Assembly (NCBI GenBank): GCA_007129335.1
Contig: SKVS01000188.1
Span: 1 to 7,093 of the forward strand
Origin: Spirochaetaceae bacterium
Lineage (GTDB): Bacteria > Spirochaetota > Spirochaetia > DSM-27196 > Salinispiraceae
Length of the DNA stretch: 7,093 nt
Direction of reading: 5' to 3'
The notes beneath the pieces are model-generated. The model had not been told where the DNA came from, searched no databases, and was given only the letters and a program-made list of their open reading frames with translations. How positions within the stretch are numbered: position 1 is the first letter of the stretch; the number at the start of each line of letters is the position of its first letter. Below, in pieces: positions 1 to 5,986 of the stretch. The position numbers were made by a program, and so were the translations under genes.

Positions 1-215
1 AAAATAACCGAAACATCTATTCTGTGCTGGGCTGCAGCATCTGCCACAGTATTGTATACGGGAATACCATCCAGTTCTTGTCCGCCCTTTCCTGGTGTGA
101 CTCCTGCAACAACATTGGTTCCATCGGCAACCATGGTTCGGGTATGAAAGCTGCCATCCCTACCAGTTATTCCTTGAACCAGGACCTTGGTGTTTTCATT
201 AATGAGTATGCTCAT
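1..215 (-). CDS. sucD: Succinyl-CoA synthetase alpha subunit, N-terminal part (3' end beyond window)
   Basis: Alpha subunit of succinyl-CoA synthetase (ADP- or GDP-forming), which with SucC interconverts succinyl-CoA and succinate with substrate-level phosphorylation in the cytoplasm. Only the first 71 codons are visible; the gene continues past the left edge. The translation begins [15 protein letters not shown] and shows the N-terminal CoA-binding Rossmann segment: [14 protein letters not shown] (residues 13-26), GVTPGKGG (about 42-49) and IPVYNTV (about 54-60), all diagnostic of SucD. The phosphorylated active-site His lies further on and is not in the window. The ATG at 213-215 is chosen because AGGAGGAG (220-227) lies four bases upstream. 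The sucC stop codon falls inside that Shine-Dalgarno region, leaving a 10-base gap, so translation of the two subunits is probably coupled. Family assignment is secure; nucleotide specificity cannot be read from this part. Confidence 0.95.
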   Translation of the reverse strand, partial: MSILINENTKVLVQGITGRDGSFHTRTMVADGTNVVAGVTPGKGGQELDGIPVYNTVADAAAQHRIDVSVI

Positions 216-225
216 AGTTCTCCTC

Positions 226-1353
226 CTACCGTGCTGCCACGACTGCTTGTACTGCTTCATTCAGGTCTGTTTTGGCTGAAATCCCTGCCTTTTCCAGAAC
301 CTCCCGACCTTCCTTGTCGTTTGTTCCAATGAGCCGAACAACCAGGGGAACCTTAATGTCAACCTCTTTCATTGCCAGGAGCAAACCGTTGGCTATATCG
401 TCGCAGCGGGTAATTCCTCCGAAAATGTTAATGAGAATAGCCCTTACCTTCGGATTATTTAGAATAATTTTAATTGCATTGATCACCTTGGAAGGGTTCG
501 AGGAGCCTCCCACATCCAGAAAGTTTGCCGGCTCACCCCCAAAGAGTTTAATAATATCCATGGTAGCCATCGCCAGTCCTGCCCCATTAACGATACAGCC
601 AATGTCTCCGTCCATTGAAACAAAACTTAAGCCCGCATCCCTGGCAGCAATTTCATCAGCGGAGTTCTCCTCGGGATTCCTCATTGCCTGGACATCGGAA
701 TGTTTGAACAAGGCATTGTCATCGAAGTTAACCTTTGCATCCAGAGCCATGAGCTTCCCAGATCCAAGGAGTCCGTAAGGATTTATTTCAACGAGGCTGC
801 TGTCCTTTTCCAGATACATTTTGTACAGGGTATGGACTACCTCCCGGGCCTGACTTACCAGATCATCTTTAAGGAACACAGTGTTCAGTGCTCCGGTAAG
901 TCCCTGTTCATCAATACCTACTGAAACATCAATAGGGAATTTTATGATTTCCCCGGGGTTGGTAACCGCCAGTTCCTCAATATCAACACCCCCGCTTGCG
1001 CTCATCATCAACACCAGTTTTTTGTTAAACCGATCCAAAGTCAGTCCCACATAGTATTCTTTTTGAATATCCGCAGCCGGCACTACCAGAACTTTTTCAA
1101 CCTTGAGCCCCTTGATCGTTAGATTCAATATATCTTTGGCCATGGATTCTGCTTCATCGGCTGTACGGGCAACCTTAACTCCACCGGCTTTACCCCGTCC
1201 TCCCACGAGAACCTGAGCTTTAATAACTACCGTACCTCCAAGAGATATTTGGGCTTCCCTTGCCTGCGCTGCTGTTGTTGCAACTACCTGAGGGCCCACA
1301 TCTATACCGTAGGCAGCAAAGAGTTCCTTTCCCTGGTATTCATGGATATTCAT
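226..1353 (-). CDS. sucC: Succinyl-CoA synthetase beta subunit
   Basis: Beta subunit (375 aa, near the usual 385-390) of succinyl-CoA synthetase; it carries the nucleotide-binding ATP-grasp domain and works as a complex with SucD. Visible landmarks are the N-terminus [29 protein letters not shown] (42-58; Lys45 and the GRGKAGG loop bind nucleotide), VEINP (188-192) and ALDAK (203-207), where Asn191 and Asp205 match the Mg-binding residues. The C-terminal CoA-ligase domain has [13 protein letters not shown] (278-290) and [11 protein letters not shown] (308-318). The reading frame extends 13 codons upstream to 1392, but the ATG at 1353 is preferred: AAAGGAGG (1358-1365) sits four bases before it and the protein then starts exactly like its family. 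The gene follows sdhB after a 97-base gap containing a terminator, and is followed by sucD after 10 bases. No residue looks damaged. Confidence 0.97.
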   Translation of the reverse strand: MNIHEYQGKELFAAYGIDVGPQVVATTAAQAREAQISLGGTVVIKAQVLVGGRGKAGGVKVARTADEAESMAKDILNLTIKGLKVEKVLVVPAADIQKEYYVGLTLDRFNKKLVLMMSASGGVDIEELAVTNPGEIIKFPIDVSVGIDEQGLTGALNTVFLKDDLVSQAREVVHTLYKMYLEKDSSLVEINPYGLLGSGKLMALDAKVNFDDNALFKHSDVQAMRNPEENSADEIAARDAGLSFVSMDGDIGCIVNGAGLAMATMDIIKLFGGEPANFLDVGGSSNPSKVINAIKIILNNPKVRAILINIFGGITRCDDIANGLLLAMKEVDIKVPLVVRLIGTNDKEGREVLEKAGISAKTDLNEAVQAVVAAR

Positions 1354-1403
1354 AGTTCCTCCTTTGTCGAACATATATCGGTTTGCACACATTCCAATTG
1401 TAT

Positions 1404-1433
1404 AAAAAACGGGGATCAGTGTTTCTGTCCCCG
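1404..1433 (-). terminator. Intrinsic terminator or attenuator between sdhB and sucC
   Basis: Read on the minus strand, CGGGGACAG (1433-1425) pairs with CTGATCCCCG (1419-1410) around a five-base loop (AAACA). The stem is nine pairs with one bulged T, and six T residues follow at once (1409-1404). This is a textbook rho-independent terminator shape. It starts about 17 bases after the sdhB stop and ends about 50 bases before the sucC start, so it should reduce or stop transcription from sdhAB into sucCD. I inferred the fold by eye and did not calculate an energy. Confidence 0.85.
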
Positions 1434-1450
1434 GATAGACTCGTGATGTG

Positions 1451-2293
1451 TTATGAAGACTGGGCCACCCCGTCGTTGATTACTTCTCCCCGTTCTTCCC
1501 GGTACTTTTTAATCAACCTGTTGGTTTGGTTAATCAGTTTGGTTATTTTTATTTCCCTGGGGCATGCCTTGGTACATTCGAAGTGATTCTCACAAGGCCA
1601 AACCCCGTCGGGATTATCGAGAACCTTTAACCGGGGCTCTAAACCCGTATCCCTGCTGTCAAAAATGAATCTTGCAGCCTGCACAATTGCCGCTGGTCCG
1701 ATAAAGTTGGGATTCTTATCCAGTATAGGACAGGCCGAGTAACAGGCCGCACAGAGAATACACTTGGTTGCCTCATCAAACAGGGCCCGATCCTCGGGAG
1801 ATTGTATGTATTCGCCCCTCGCGGCCAGAGATTCGGGGGTTTGGGGTGCATCATCGGGAATCAGGGTAGTGCTCGGTGCTGCTGCCGGGGTGAAATTCCC
1901 CTGACTGGTGGATAAGCCAGCCTTCGATAAGAGAAAGGGCTGAACCGAACGGTAGTTGGAAAAAAATGTGTCCTGATTCACCATGAGATCCCGTTCTACC
2001 GGGAGGTGCTGCAGGGGTTGTATGCTTACCAGCTCACCTTCTGCCTGCACCACATCCTGTATGAGGGTTTTGCATGCCAACCGGTTCTTCCCGTTAATGA
2101 TCATTGCATCGGAACCGCAAACCCCATGGGCACAGCTTCGCCGAAATGCCAGAGAACCATCGAGATTTCGCTTAATTTCTATAAGGGCATCCAGTACCCG
2201 GTCTTCCGGTTGAACCGAGACCGAATAGTCCTGGTTATAGGGTGCCTTGTCCATCTGAGGGTTATACCGCTGTATTCGTACCGTAATATTCAT
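1451..2293 (-). CDS. sdhB: Succinate dehydrogenase/fumarate reductase iron-sulfur subunit
   Basis: Iron-sulfur subunit (280 aa) that passes electrons from the SdhA flavin to the membrane quinone site. The N-terminal ferredoxin-like domain has the [2Fe-2S] motif SCAHGVCGSDAM with Cys54, Cys59 and Cys74; the third ligand position is Asp62 rather than Cys, as in E. coli SdhB. The C-terminal domain has CILCAACYSACP (Cys178, 181, 184, 188) and CENHFECTKACP (Cys234, 240, 244), the spacing for a [4Fe-4S] plus a [3Fe-4S] cluster. Between the domains, residues about 126-158 form an Ala/Pro/Thr-rich stretch that makes the linker roughly 29 residues longer than in E. coli. The ATG at 2293 is chosen because AGGAG (2303-2307) is nine bases upstream; an in-frame TTG three codons earlier abuts the AGGAG and is too close to be used. 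It follows sdhA by 18 bases. No membrane-anchor gene follows it. Confidence 0.96.
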   Translation of the reverse strand: MNITVRIQRYNPQMDKAPYNQDYSVSVQPEDRVLDALIEIKRNLDGSLAFRRSCAHGVCGSDAMIINGKNRLACKTLIQDVVQAEGELVSIQPLQHLPVERDLMVNQDTFFSNYRSVQPFLLSKAGLSTSQGNFTPAAAPSTTLIPDDAPQTPESLAARGEYIQSPEDRALFDEATKCILCAACYSACPILDKNPNFIGPAAIVQAARFIFDSRDTGLEPRLKVLDNPDGVWPCENHFECTKACPREIKITKLINQTNRLIKKYREERGEVINDGVAQSS

Positions 2294-2302
2294 AGCTTTC
2301 AA

Positions 2303-2309
2303 CTCCTGG
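2303..2309 (-). promoter_or_regulatory. Ribosome binding site deciding the sdhB start
   Basis: CCAGGAG on the minus strand lies nine bases before the ATG at 2293 and directly touches the upstream in-frame TTG (2302). The spacing supports the ATG and rules against the TTG. Confidence 0.75.
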
Positions 2310-2311
2310 AA

Positions 2312-4072
2312 TTAGTAGGTTCGGGGCTTGGGTGTCCATACGGAGGTGTCCACCTCTTTGTAGCGAATAGCAACCTGGGCTTCGGCTGGGTGTTGTTGAC
2401 TTGTATGAGGATTTTCGAAGCCCGCAAGGGTGTGCTTGAGCCACGTACCATCATCCCGCTCGGGGAAGTCTTCCCGGCTATGGGCTCCCCGGCTCTCTTG
2501 ACGGTTCAATGCTGAGACCGCGGTTATGTAGGAAAGATCCAGAAGGTTCTCCAGTTCCAGAATTCCCAGGAGATCCGAATTAAACTGACGGCTGGTATCT
2601 TCAAGTCTGAGTTCAGCGAATTGGTGCCTTAGGTTTTGAACATCCTTTACCGCCTGCTTCATTTTTGCCTCTGTACGGTAAACCCCCACATTGGCCATCA
2701 TGGTTTCCTGCATTTCTTTATACAACGGTCCCGGATGGGGTCCCTTCTTGCCATCGGTAAGCTTGTTTCGGAAATTGGTAAACCGTTGGGCTCCATCCTC
2801 GGGCAGGGCTGACAGTTTGGCGTTCTTAACGTACCGGGCAATATCCTGTCCTGCCCTTCGACCAAAGACAATGAGGTCAACCAGACTGTTTGTACCCAGG
2901 CGGTTTGCACCATGAACGCTGACACAGGCACACTCCCCTGCAGCGTAAAGACCTTCCCAGAGGGTAGTACCATCGGTCACCCGGCCATCCACATCCGTAG
3001 GTATTCCTCCCATAGCATAGTCGGCAGTAGGCTGTACGGGCATGGGTTTCTCCGCAGGATCAATTCCCAAATACGTTCGACAGAAATCTGCTATATCGGG
3101 GATTTTTGCTTCAACCGTTTCCCTGCCTAAATGGGTTGCATCGAGAAATACATAGTCATCGATTTTTTTGTCTCCACGAATTCCCTTACCTGCGGCAATT
3201 TCGGTCATTATTGCCCGGCTGACCATATCCCGGGGAGCAAGATCCAGTAAGGTAGGGGCATAGCGTTTCATGAAAGGTTCACCTGAATTATTTCGGAGAA
3301 TTCCCCCTTCTCCCCGGACACCCTCGGTAATGAGAATGCCCATACCCAGAATGCCTGTGGGATGAAACTGGTAAAATTCCATATCCATCAGGGGGATTCC
3401 TGCCCTTGCAAGAACCCCGGGTCCATCACCTGTGTTTGCCAGGGCGTTAGAGGTGACTTTGAACATTCGTCCGAATCCTCCAGTTGCAAAGAGAACTGCT
3501 TTAGCCCGGAAAATGTGAATTTCCCCGGTTTTCAACTCCAGGGTAACAATTCCTGCGACCTTCGTTCCTTCCAGAAGGATATCCACCGTTTGAAATTCAT
3601 CGTAAAACTGAACATTGTTTTTTATACATTGTTGATAGAGGGTTTGAAGAATCATGTGACCGGTACGGTCTGCAGCGTAACAGCTCCTTCGAACCGGAGC
3701 TTCTCCCAGGTTTCGGGTATGACCGCCAAAACGCCGTTGGGCAATGAGGCCATTTTCGGTTCTGCTGAAAGGCAACCCCATGTGTTCGAGTTCGTAAACC
3801 GCCCGAACCGCATCCTCAGCCAAAATCATAGCAGCTTTTTGATCTACCAGATAATCTCCACCCTTAACGGTGTCGAATGCATGCCATTCAGGCTTGTCCT
3901 CATCCAGATTACCCAGGGCAGCTCCAATACCACCCTGAGCGGCTCCCGTATGGCTCCGCGACGGATAGAGTTTGGAAACCACCGCAACCTTCGCTGTTTT
4001 ACTCGCTTCCAGGGCGGCATAGAGCCCAGCGCCACCAGCTCCTACAATTACCGCATCATACTCGTGTACCAA
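2312..4072 (-). CDS. sdhA: Succinate dehydrogenase/fumarate reductase flavoprotein subunit
   Basis: Flavoprotein subunit (586 aa, normal length) that oxidises succinate to fumarate or does the reverse. In order: dinucleotide-binding GAGGAG (11-16); [11 protein letters not shown] (38-48), whose His41 is the expected site of covalent FAD attachment; RRFGGHTR (113-120); QFHPTG (235-240) with substrate-binding His237; TEGVRGEGG (249-257); RDMVSRA (281-287), holding the conserved catalytic Arg (probably Arg281); [18 protein letters not shown] (376-393) with substrate-binding Arg391; and a C-terminal helical domain from about 420 ending in PKPRTY. Position 351, in [11 protein letters not shown], is Asp where the family normally has a substrate-binding His. 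The start codon is TTG at 4072, supported by GGAAGGAG seven bases upstream and the conserved start of the Rossmann fold; no ATG lies nearby. It is first in the cluster with its own promoter. Subunit identity is secure; physiological direction is not. Confidence 0.97.
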   Translation of the reverse strand: MVHEYDAVIVGAGGAGLYAALEASKTAKVAVVSKLYPSRSHTGAAQGGIGAALGNLDEDKPEWHAFDTVKGGDYLVDQKAAMILAEDAVRAVYELEHMGLPFSRTENGLIAQRRFGGHTRNLGEAPVRRSCYAADRTGHMILQTLYQQCIKNNVQFYDEFQTVDILLEGTKVAGIVTLELKTGEIHIFRAKAVLFATGGFGRMFKVTSNALANTGDGPGVLARAGIPLMDMEFYQFHPTGILGMGILITEGVRGEGGILRNNSGEPFMKRYAPTLLDLAPRDMVSRAIMTEIAAGKGIRGDKKIDDYVFLDATHLGRETVEAKIPDIADFCRTYLGIDPAEKPMPVQPTADYAMGGIPTDVDGRVTDGTTLWEGLYAAGECACVSVHGANRLGTNSLVDLIVFGRRAGQDIARYVKNAKLSALPEDGAQRFTNFRNKLTDGKKGPHPGPLYKEMQETMMANVGVYRTEAKMKQAVKDVQNLRHQFAELRLEDTSRQFNSDLLGILELENLLDLSYITAVSALNRQESRGAHSREDFPERDDGTWLKHTLAGFENPHTSQQHPAEAQVAIRYKEVDTSVWTPKPRTY

Positions 4073-4079
4073 TGTGAAA

Positions 4080-4087
4080 CTCCTTCC
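4080..4087 (-). promoter_or_regulatory. Ribosome binding site for the TTG start of sdhA
   Basis: GGAAGGAG on the minus strand ends seven bases before the TTG at 4072. This strong site is the main reason for accepting a non-ATG start, together with the flavin-binding fold beginning only a few residues later. Confidence 0.8.
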
Positions 4088-4111
4088 AATGTTCTACTCA
4101 ACCTTTACTCT

Positions 4112-4140
4112 ACTATAGGACCACCTTGGGGAGACTGCAA
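4112..4140 (-). promoter_or_regulatory. Sigma-70-like promoter for sdhAB
   Basis: On the minus strand, TTGCAG (-35, 4140-4135) and TATAGT (-10, 4117-4112) are separated by exactly 17 bases. Each differs from its consensus by one or two bases. The 25 bases upstream of the -35 are rich in A and T, as in an UP element. The predicted transcript starts near 4105, giving a leader of about 32 bases before the sdhA ribosome binding site and TTG. I saw no convincing operator in the leader. Confidence 0.6.
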
Positions 4141-4220
4141 CAAAAGTTTATTACAATTTAACTCAGGTTTTTTTCTGCCCCGTATTTTTGTTTTCATTAC
4201 CAGCAAAGAACTATCCCCTC

Positions 4221-4249
4221 TTGTGTAATGTACTCATGGTTAGCATAAT
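4221..4249 (+). promoter_or_regulatory. Candidate promoter for the PQ-loop/flavodoxin operon
   Basis: TTGTGT (4221-4226) and CATAAT (4244-4249) are spaced by 17 bases and lie 26 bases before the start codon at 4276. The match is weaker than for the divergent sdhA promoter. The rest of the 203-base divergent region (4073-4275) contains an A/T-rich tract at about 4141-4200 and no reading frame I would call a gene. Confidence 0.45.
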
Positions 4250-4275
4250 AGGGCCAACATTTTTCTGGAGAATCT

Positions 4276-4548
4276 ATGAGTATTTTTGAAATTATTATGC
4301 TTGTTTGCTTTGGAATGGCTTGGCCCTTTTCTATTTATAAGTCGTACAAGACCAGGGCGGTGGGCTCAAAAAGCTTTATTTTCCTGGCAGCTCTTTTAGT
4401 GGGCTACTTATCGGGAATATTACACAAGCTGTTTTTCTCTTTTGACGGGGTAATTTTTCTCTATGCCCTGAACGGCACCATGGTTGCTATAGATATGGCC
4501 TTATATGTGAGAAACAAGCTGTACTACGTTAAGGAGAGTGGAAAATGA
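4276..4548 (+). CDS. Small PQ-loop/SemiSWEET-like membrane protein
   Basis: A 90-residue, three-helix integral membrane protein. Hydrophobic segments run at about residues 4-20, 33-54 and 57-78. The first ends in AWPFSIYKSYKTR, a Pro-containing, Lys-rich turn typical of PQ-loop/SemiSWEET-like half-transporters, and the second contains GYLSGILHK. The C-terminus (RNKLYYVKESGK) is basic and probably cytoplasmic. Proteins of this size and pattern are known as SemiSWEET-like or PQ-loop repeat proteins; characterised SemiSWEETs dimerise to carry sugars, but the substrate here is unknown and this subgroup may not carry sugar. The ATG at 4276 follows TGGAG (4266-4270) by five bases. Its stop overlaps the next start in ATGA, so it is translationally coupled to the flavodoxin-domain gene. 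It points away from sdhA and does not resemble SdhC or SdhD. Confidence 0.8.
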   Translation: MSIFEIIMLVCFGMAWPFSIYKSYKTRAVGSKSFIFLAALLVGYLSGILHKLFFSFDGVIFLYALNGTMVAIDMALYVRNKLYYVKESGK

Positions 4549-5033
4549 AGGTGTTAATTGTATATTCCAGTAAGTATGGTGCAGCCACCTGGGCTGCAGA
4601 AGAAATGAAGAAAAATCTCGAGCAGTCAGGAGAGGCAGAATGCTCTCTAGTTAATATTCGCAATCAAACCCCTCCCTCTCCGGATAATTATGATGGAATA
4701 ATCCTGGGTTCCTCGGTTTTTGCGGGCCAAGTCAACAAAAAGATCATTACCTGGGGAGAAAATCATACCGCCGAGCTCAAGAAGAAACCCCTGGGTCTGT
4801 TTGTAACCTGCCTTGCAAGCGGAGAAACTGCAATAGGATATATCGAAAGTAACTTTCCCCCTGCCCTCCTGGCTCACGCCAAGGCAAAAGATTCAACCGG
4901 GGGTCTGGCAGACTTTGCCACCTTTGGTTGGCTTGACCGGTTTCTCTTGAAAAATGTGGCAAAACTAACAGAAACCACCGATTCTCGGGATCCTGATCGA
5001 GTAAAAGAGTTTGTACAGAAGTTTATTCAATAA
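4545..5033 (+). CDS. Flavodoxin-domain protein, HemG-like family
   Basis: A single-domain flavodoxin-like protein (162 aa), probably cytoplasmic and FMN-binding. The N-terminus MKVLIVYSSKYGAAT gives the first beta strand and the phosphate loop (SSKYGAAT, 8-15). NYDGIILGSSVFAGQ (48-62) is the second conserved block, and GLFVTCLASG (84-93) the third. The late segment GWLDRFLLKNVAK (128-140) resembles the conserved WxDRFxxK region of E. coli HemG, the menaquinone-linked protoporphyrinogen oxidase. No haem-synthesis gene is nearby, so HemG function is only a possibility; a flavodoxin-type electron carrier or quinone/flavin reductase fits equally well. The start lies inside ATGA with the preceding stop, and AAGGAG lies about eight bases upstream. 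It converges with the flavoprotein gene on the other strand with two bases between their stops and no visible terminator. Confidence 0.8.
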   Translation: MKVLIVYSSKYGAATWAAEEMKKNLEQSGEAECSLVNIRNQTPPSPDNYDGIILGSSVFAGQVNKKIITWGENHTAELKKKPLGLFVTCLASGETAIGYIESNFPPALLAHAKAKDSTGGLADFATFGWLDRFLLKNVAKLTETTDSRDPDRVKEFVQKFIQ

Positions 5034-5035
5034 GT

Positions 5036-5986
5036 TTAATCAATAATAGTTGGTCTCCTGAGCCACTGATAAATGCTCAACGCAGCACCTGCACCTTGGC
5101 CCAAAGCAGTAAGGACCTGATACCGACCCATGGTACACACATCTCCAGCAGCAAACAAACCGGAAACGCTGGACTCCATAAACCTGTCAACCACTATCCG
5201 ATCATCATCATCTCGGGCAAGACCTAATTGGGGATCGATGAAATCCAGGGCTGGCTCAGGATCAAACTCCAGAAAAAATCCTGCAGCATGAATAGACACA
5301 ATTCCCTGGGGGGTCTGGATTTCAACCGTACGGCAAAACTCATTACCCTGGAACTCCAGGAGCTTTGCATCCTCGTACAGGAAAATGTTTTCATGCTCCC
5401 GAAGCTGGTCAAGCACGTCCAAATCATAGGAACCGTCGGTAGGGATTGCTAGGTGAACCCCCGCAGCAAAATCCGAAAGATCCAGGGCAGCCCAGAGAAC
5501 CCTGGTTGAATCCCCATAGAGAAAAACATCCTTTTCCCAAAAAGCATGGTTATAGCTTTGAATATTCGTTCCCAGACCCCGGCCCCAGAATTGCTTTAAT
5601 CCCGGAACATCGAGAGAAACGGTTTTCGTTCCTGTGGCTATAAGTACCGTTCGCGTTTCGTAGCGCTGCTCCATGCCGTCGGATCTTCGGGTATTGACCT
5701 GGAAGACCGTAGCTTTCACAGCTCCAGGTTCACCAAGGGCCTGAAGTTTCGTAATTTTCTCAGTACGCAGTAATTCACTCCGGTAATGGAGCCTGCTGCG
5801 GTACACCCCAACCTGCTCCCGGGCCTTAATTATGGTGTAATCCTCCACTTCAGGCAGGGTTACCAGGGTATTGGTTCTCCCACCAAGATCCTGGGAAATA
5901 ACCAGGAAATCAAGCCTTTTTCGAATAGCGTACACAGCAGCTGACAGGCCGGCAGGACCGGCGCCAAGAATGATTAAATCGTACAT
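5036..5986 (-). CDS. Thioredoxin-reductase-like FAD flavoprotein lacking the CxxC centre
   Basis: A 316-residue protein with the two-domain layout of low-molecular-weight thioredoxin reductases. The FAD domain is clear: LGAGPAGLSAAVYA (7-20), ATGTK (117-121), and the C-terminal GLFAAGDVC (276-284) followed by YQVLTALGQGAGAALS (289-304), closest in feel to TrxB/AhpF. The central domain (about 125-245) keeps the fold pattern but not the chemistry. Where TrxB has CATC after GRGxxx, this protein has NIQS (141-144). The NADPH loop GxGxxA is GDSTRV (158-163), and the HRRxxxR phosphate-binding motif is replaced by AIPTDGS (180-186). Only two cysteines exist (218 and 284) and they are not paired. It should bind FAD but cannot be a standard thioredoxin reductase. 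The ATG at 5986 follows GAGGAG by five bases and overlaps the malic enzyme gene by 13 bases. Electron donor and acceptor are unknown. Confidence 0.85.
   Translation of the reverse strand: MYDLIILGAGPAGLSAAVYAIRKRLDFLVISQDLGGRTNTLVTLPEVEDYTIIKAREQVGVYRSRLHYRSELLRTEKITKLQALGEPGAVKATVFQVNTRRSDGMEQRYETRTVLIATGTKTVSLDVPGLKQFWGRGLGTNIQSYNHAFWEKDVFLYGDSTRVLWAALDLSDFAAGVHLAIPTDGSYDLDVLDQLREHENIFLYEDAKLLEFQGNEFCRTVEIQTPQGIVSIHAAGFFLEFDPEPALDFIDPQLGLARDDDDRIVVDRFMESSVSGLFAAGDVCTMGRYQVLTALGQGAGAALSIYQWLRRPTIID

Noticed and set aside
272..778. A 168-codon plus-strand open frame opposite sucC
   Set aside because: It is antisense to a fully conserved sucC, its composition is Ser/Pro/Arg-rich as expected of a shadow frame, and no promoter or ribosome binding site was evident.
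1354..1392. Upstream 13-codon extension of sucC
   Set aside because: A strong ribosome binding site lies inside it, immediately before the family-typical MNIHEYQ start.
1371..1400. Possible sucC promoter downstream of the terminator (TATATG; also a TTGGAA...TGCAA sigma-54-like string)
   Set aside because: The -10-like TATATG has no acceptable -35 at 16-18 bases, and the sigma-54-like string has seven rather than ten bases between GG and GC.
3362..4228. A long (288-codon) plus-strand open frame opposite sdhA
   Set aside because: It lies almost wholly antisense to sdhA, has no recognisable family, and its translation looks like a shadow of a conserved coding strand.
4276..4548. The 90-residue membrane protein as a substitute SdhC/D anchor
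   Set aside because: It is on the opposite strand in another operon and has PQ-loop-like motifs; I see no haem-ligand His pattern typical of SdhC/SdhD.
5023..5033. Perfect short palindrome TTATTCAATAA at the flavodoxin stop codon, between convergent genes
   Set aside because: The stem is five A/T pairs with a one-base loop and no T-run, so it is not a credible terminator and is probably chance.
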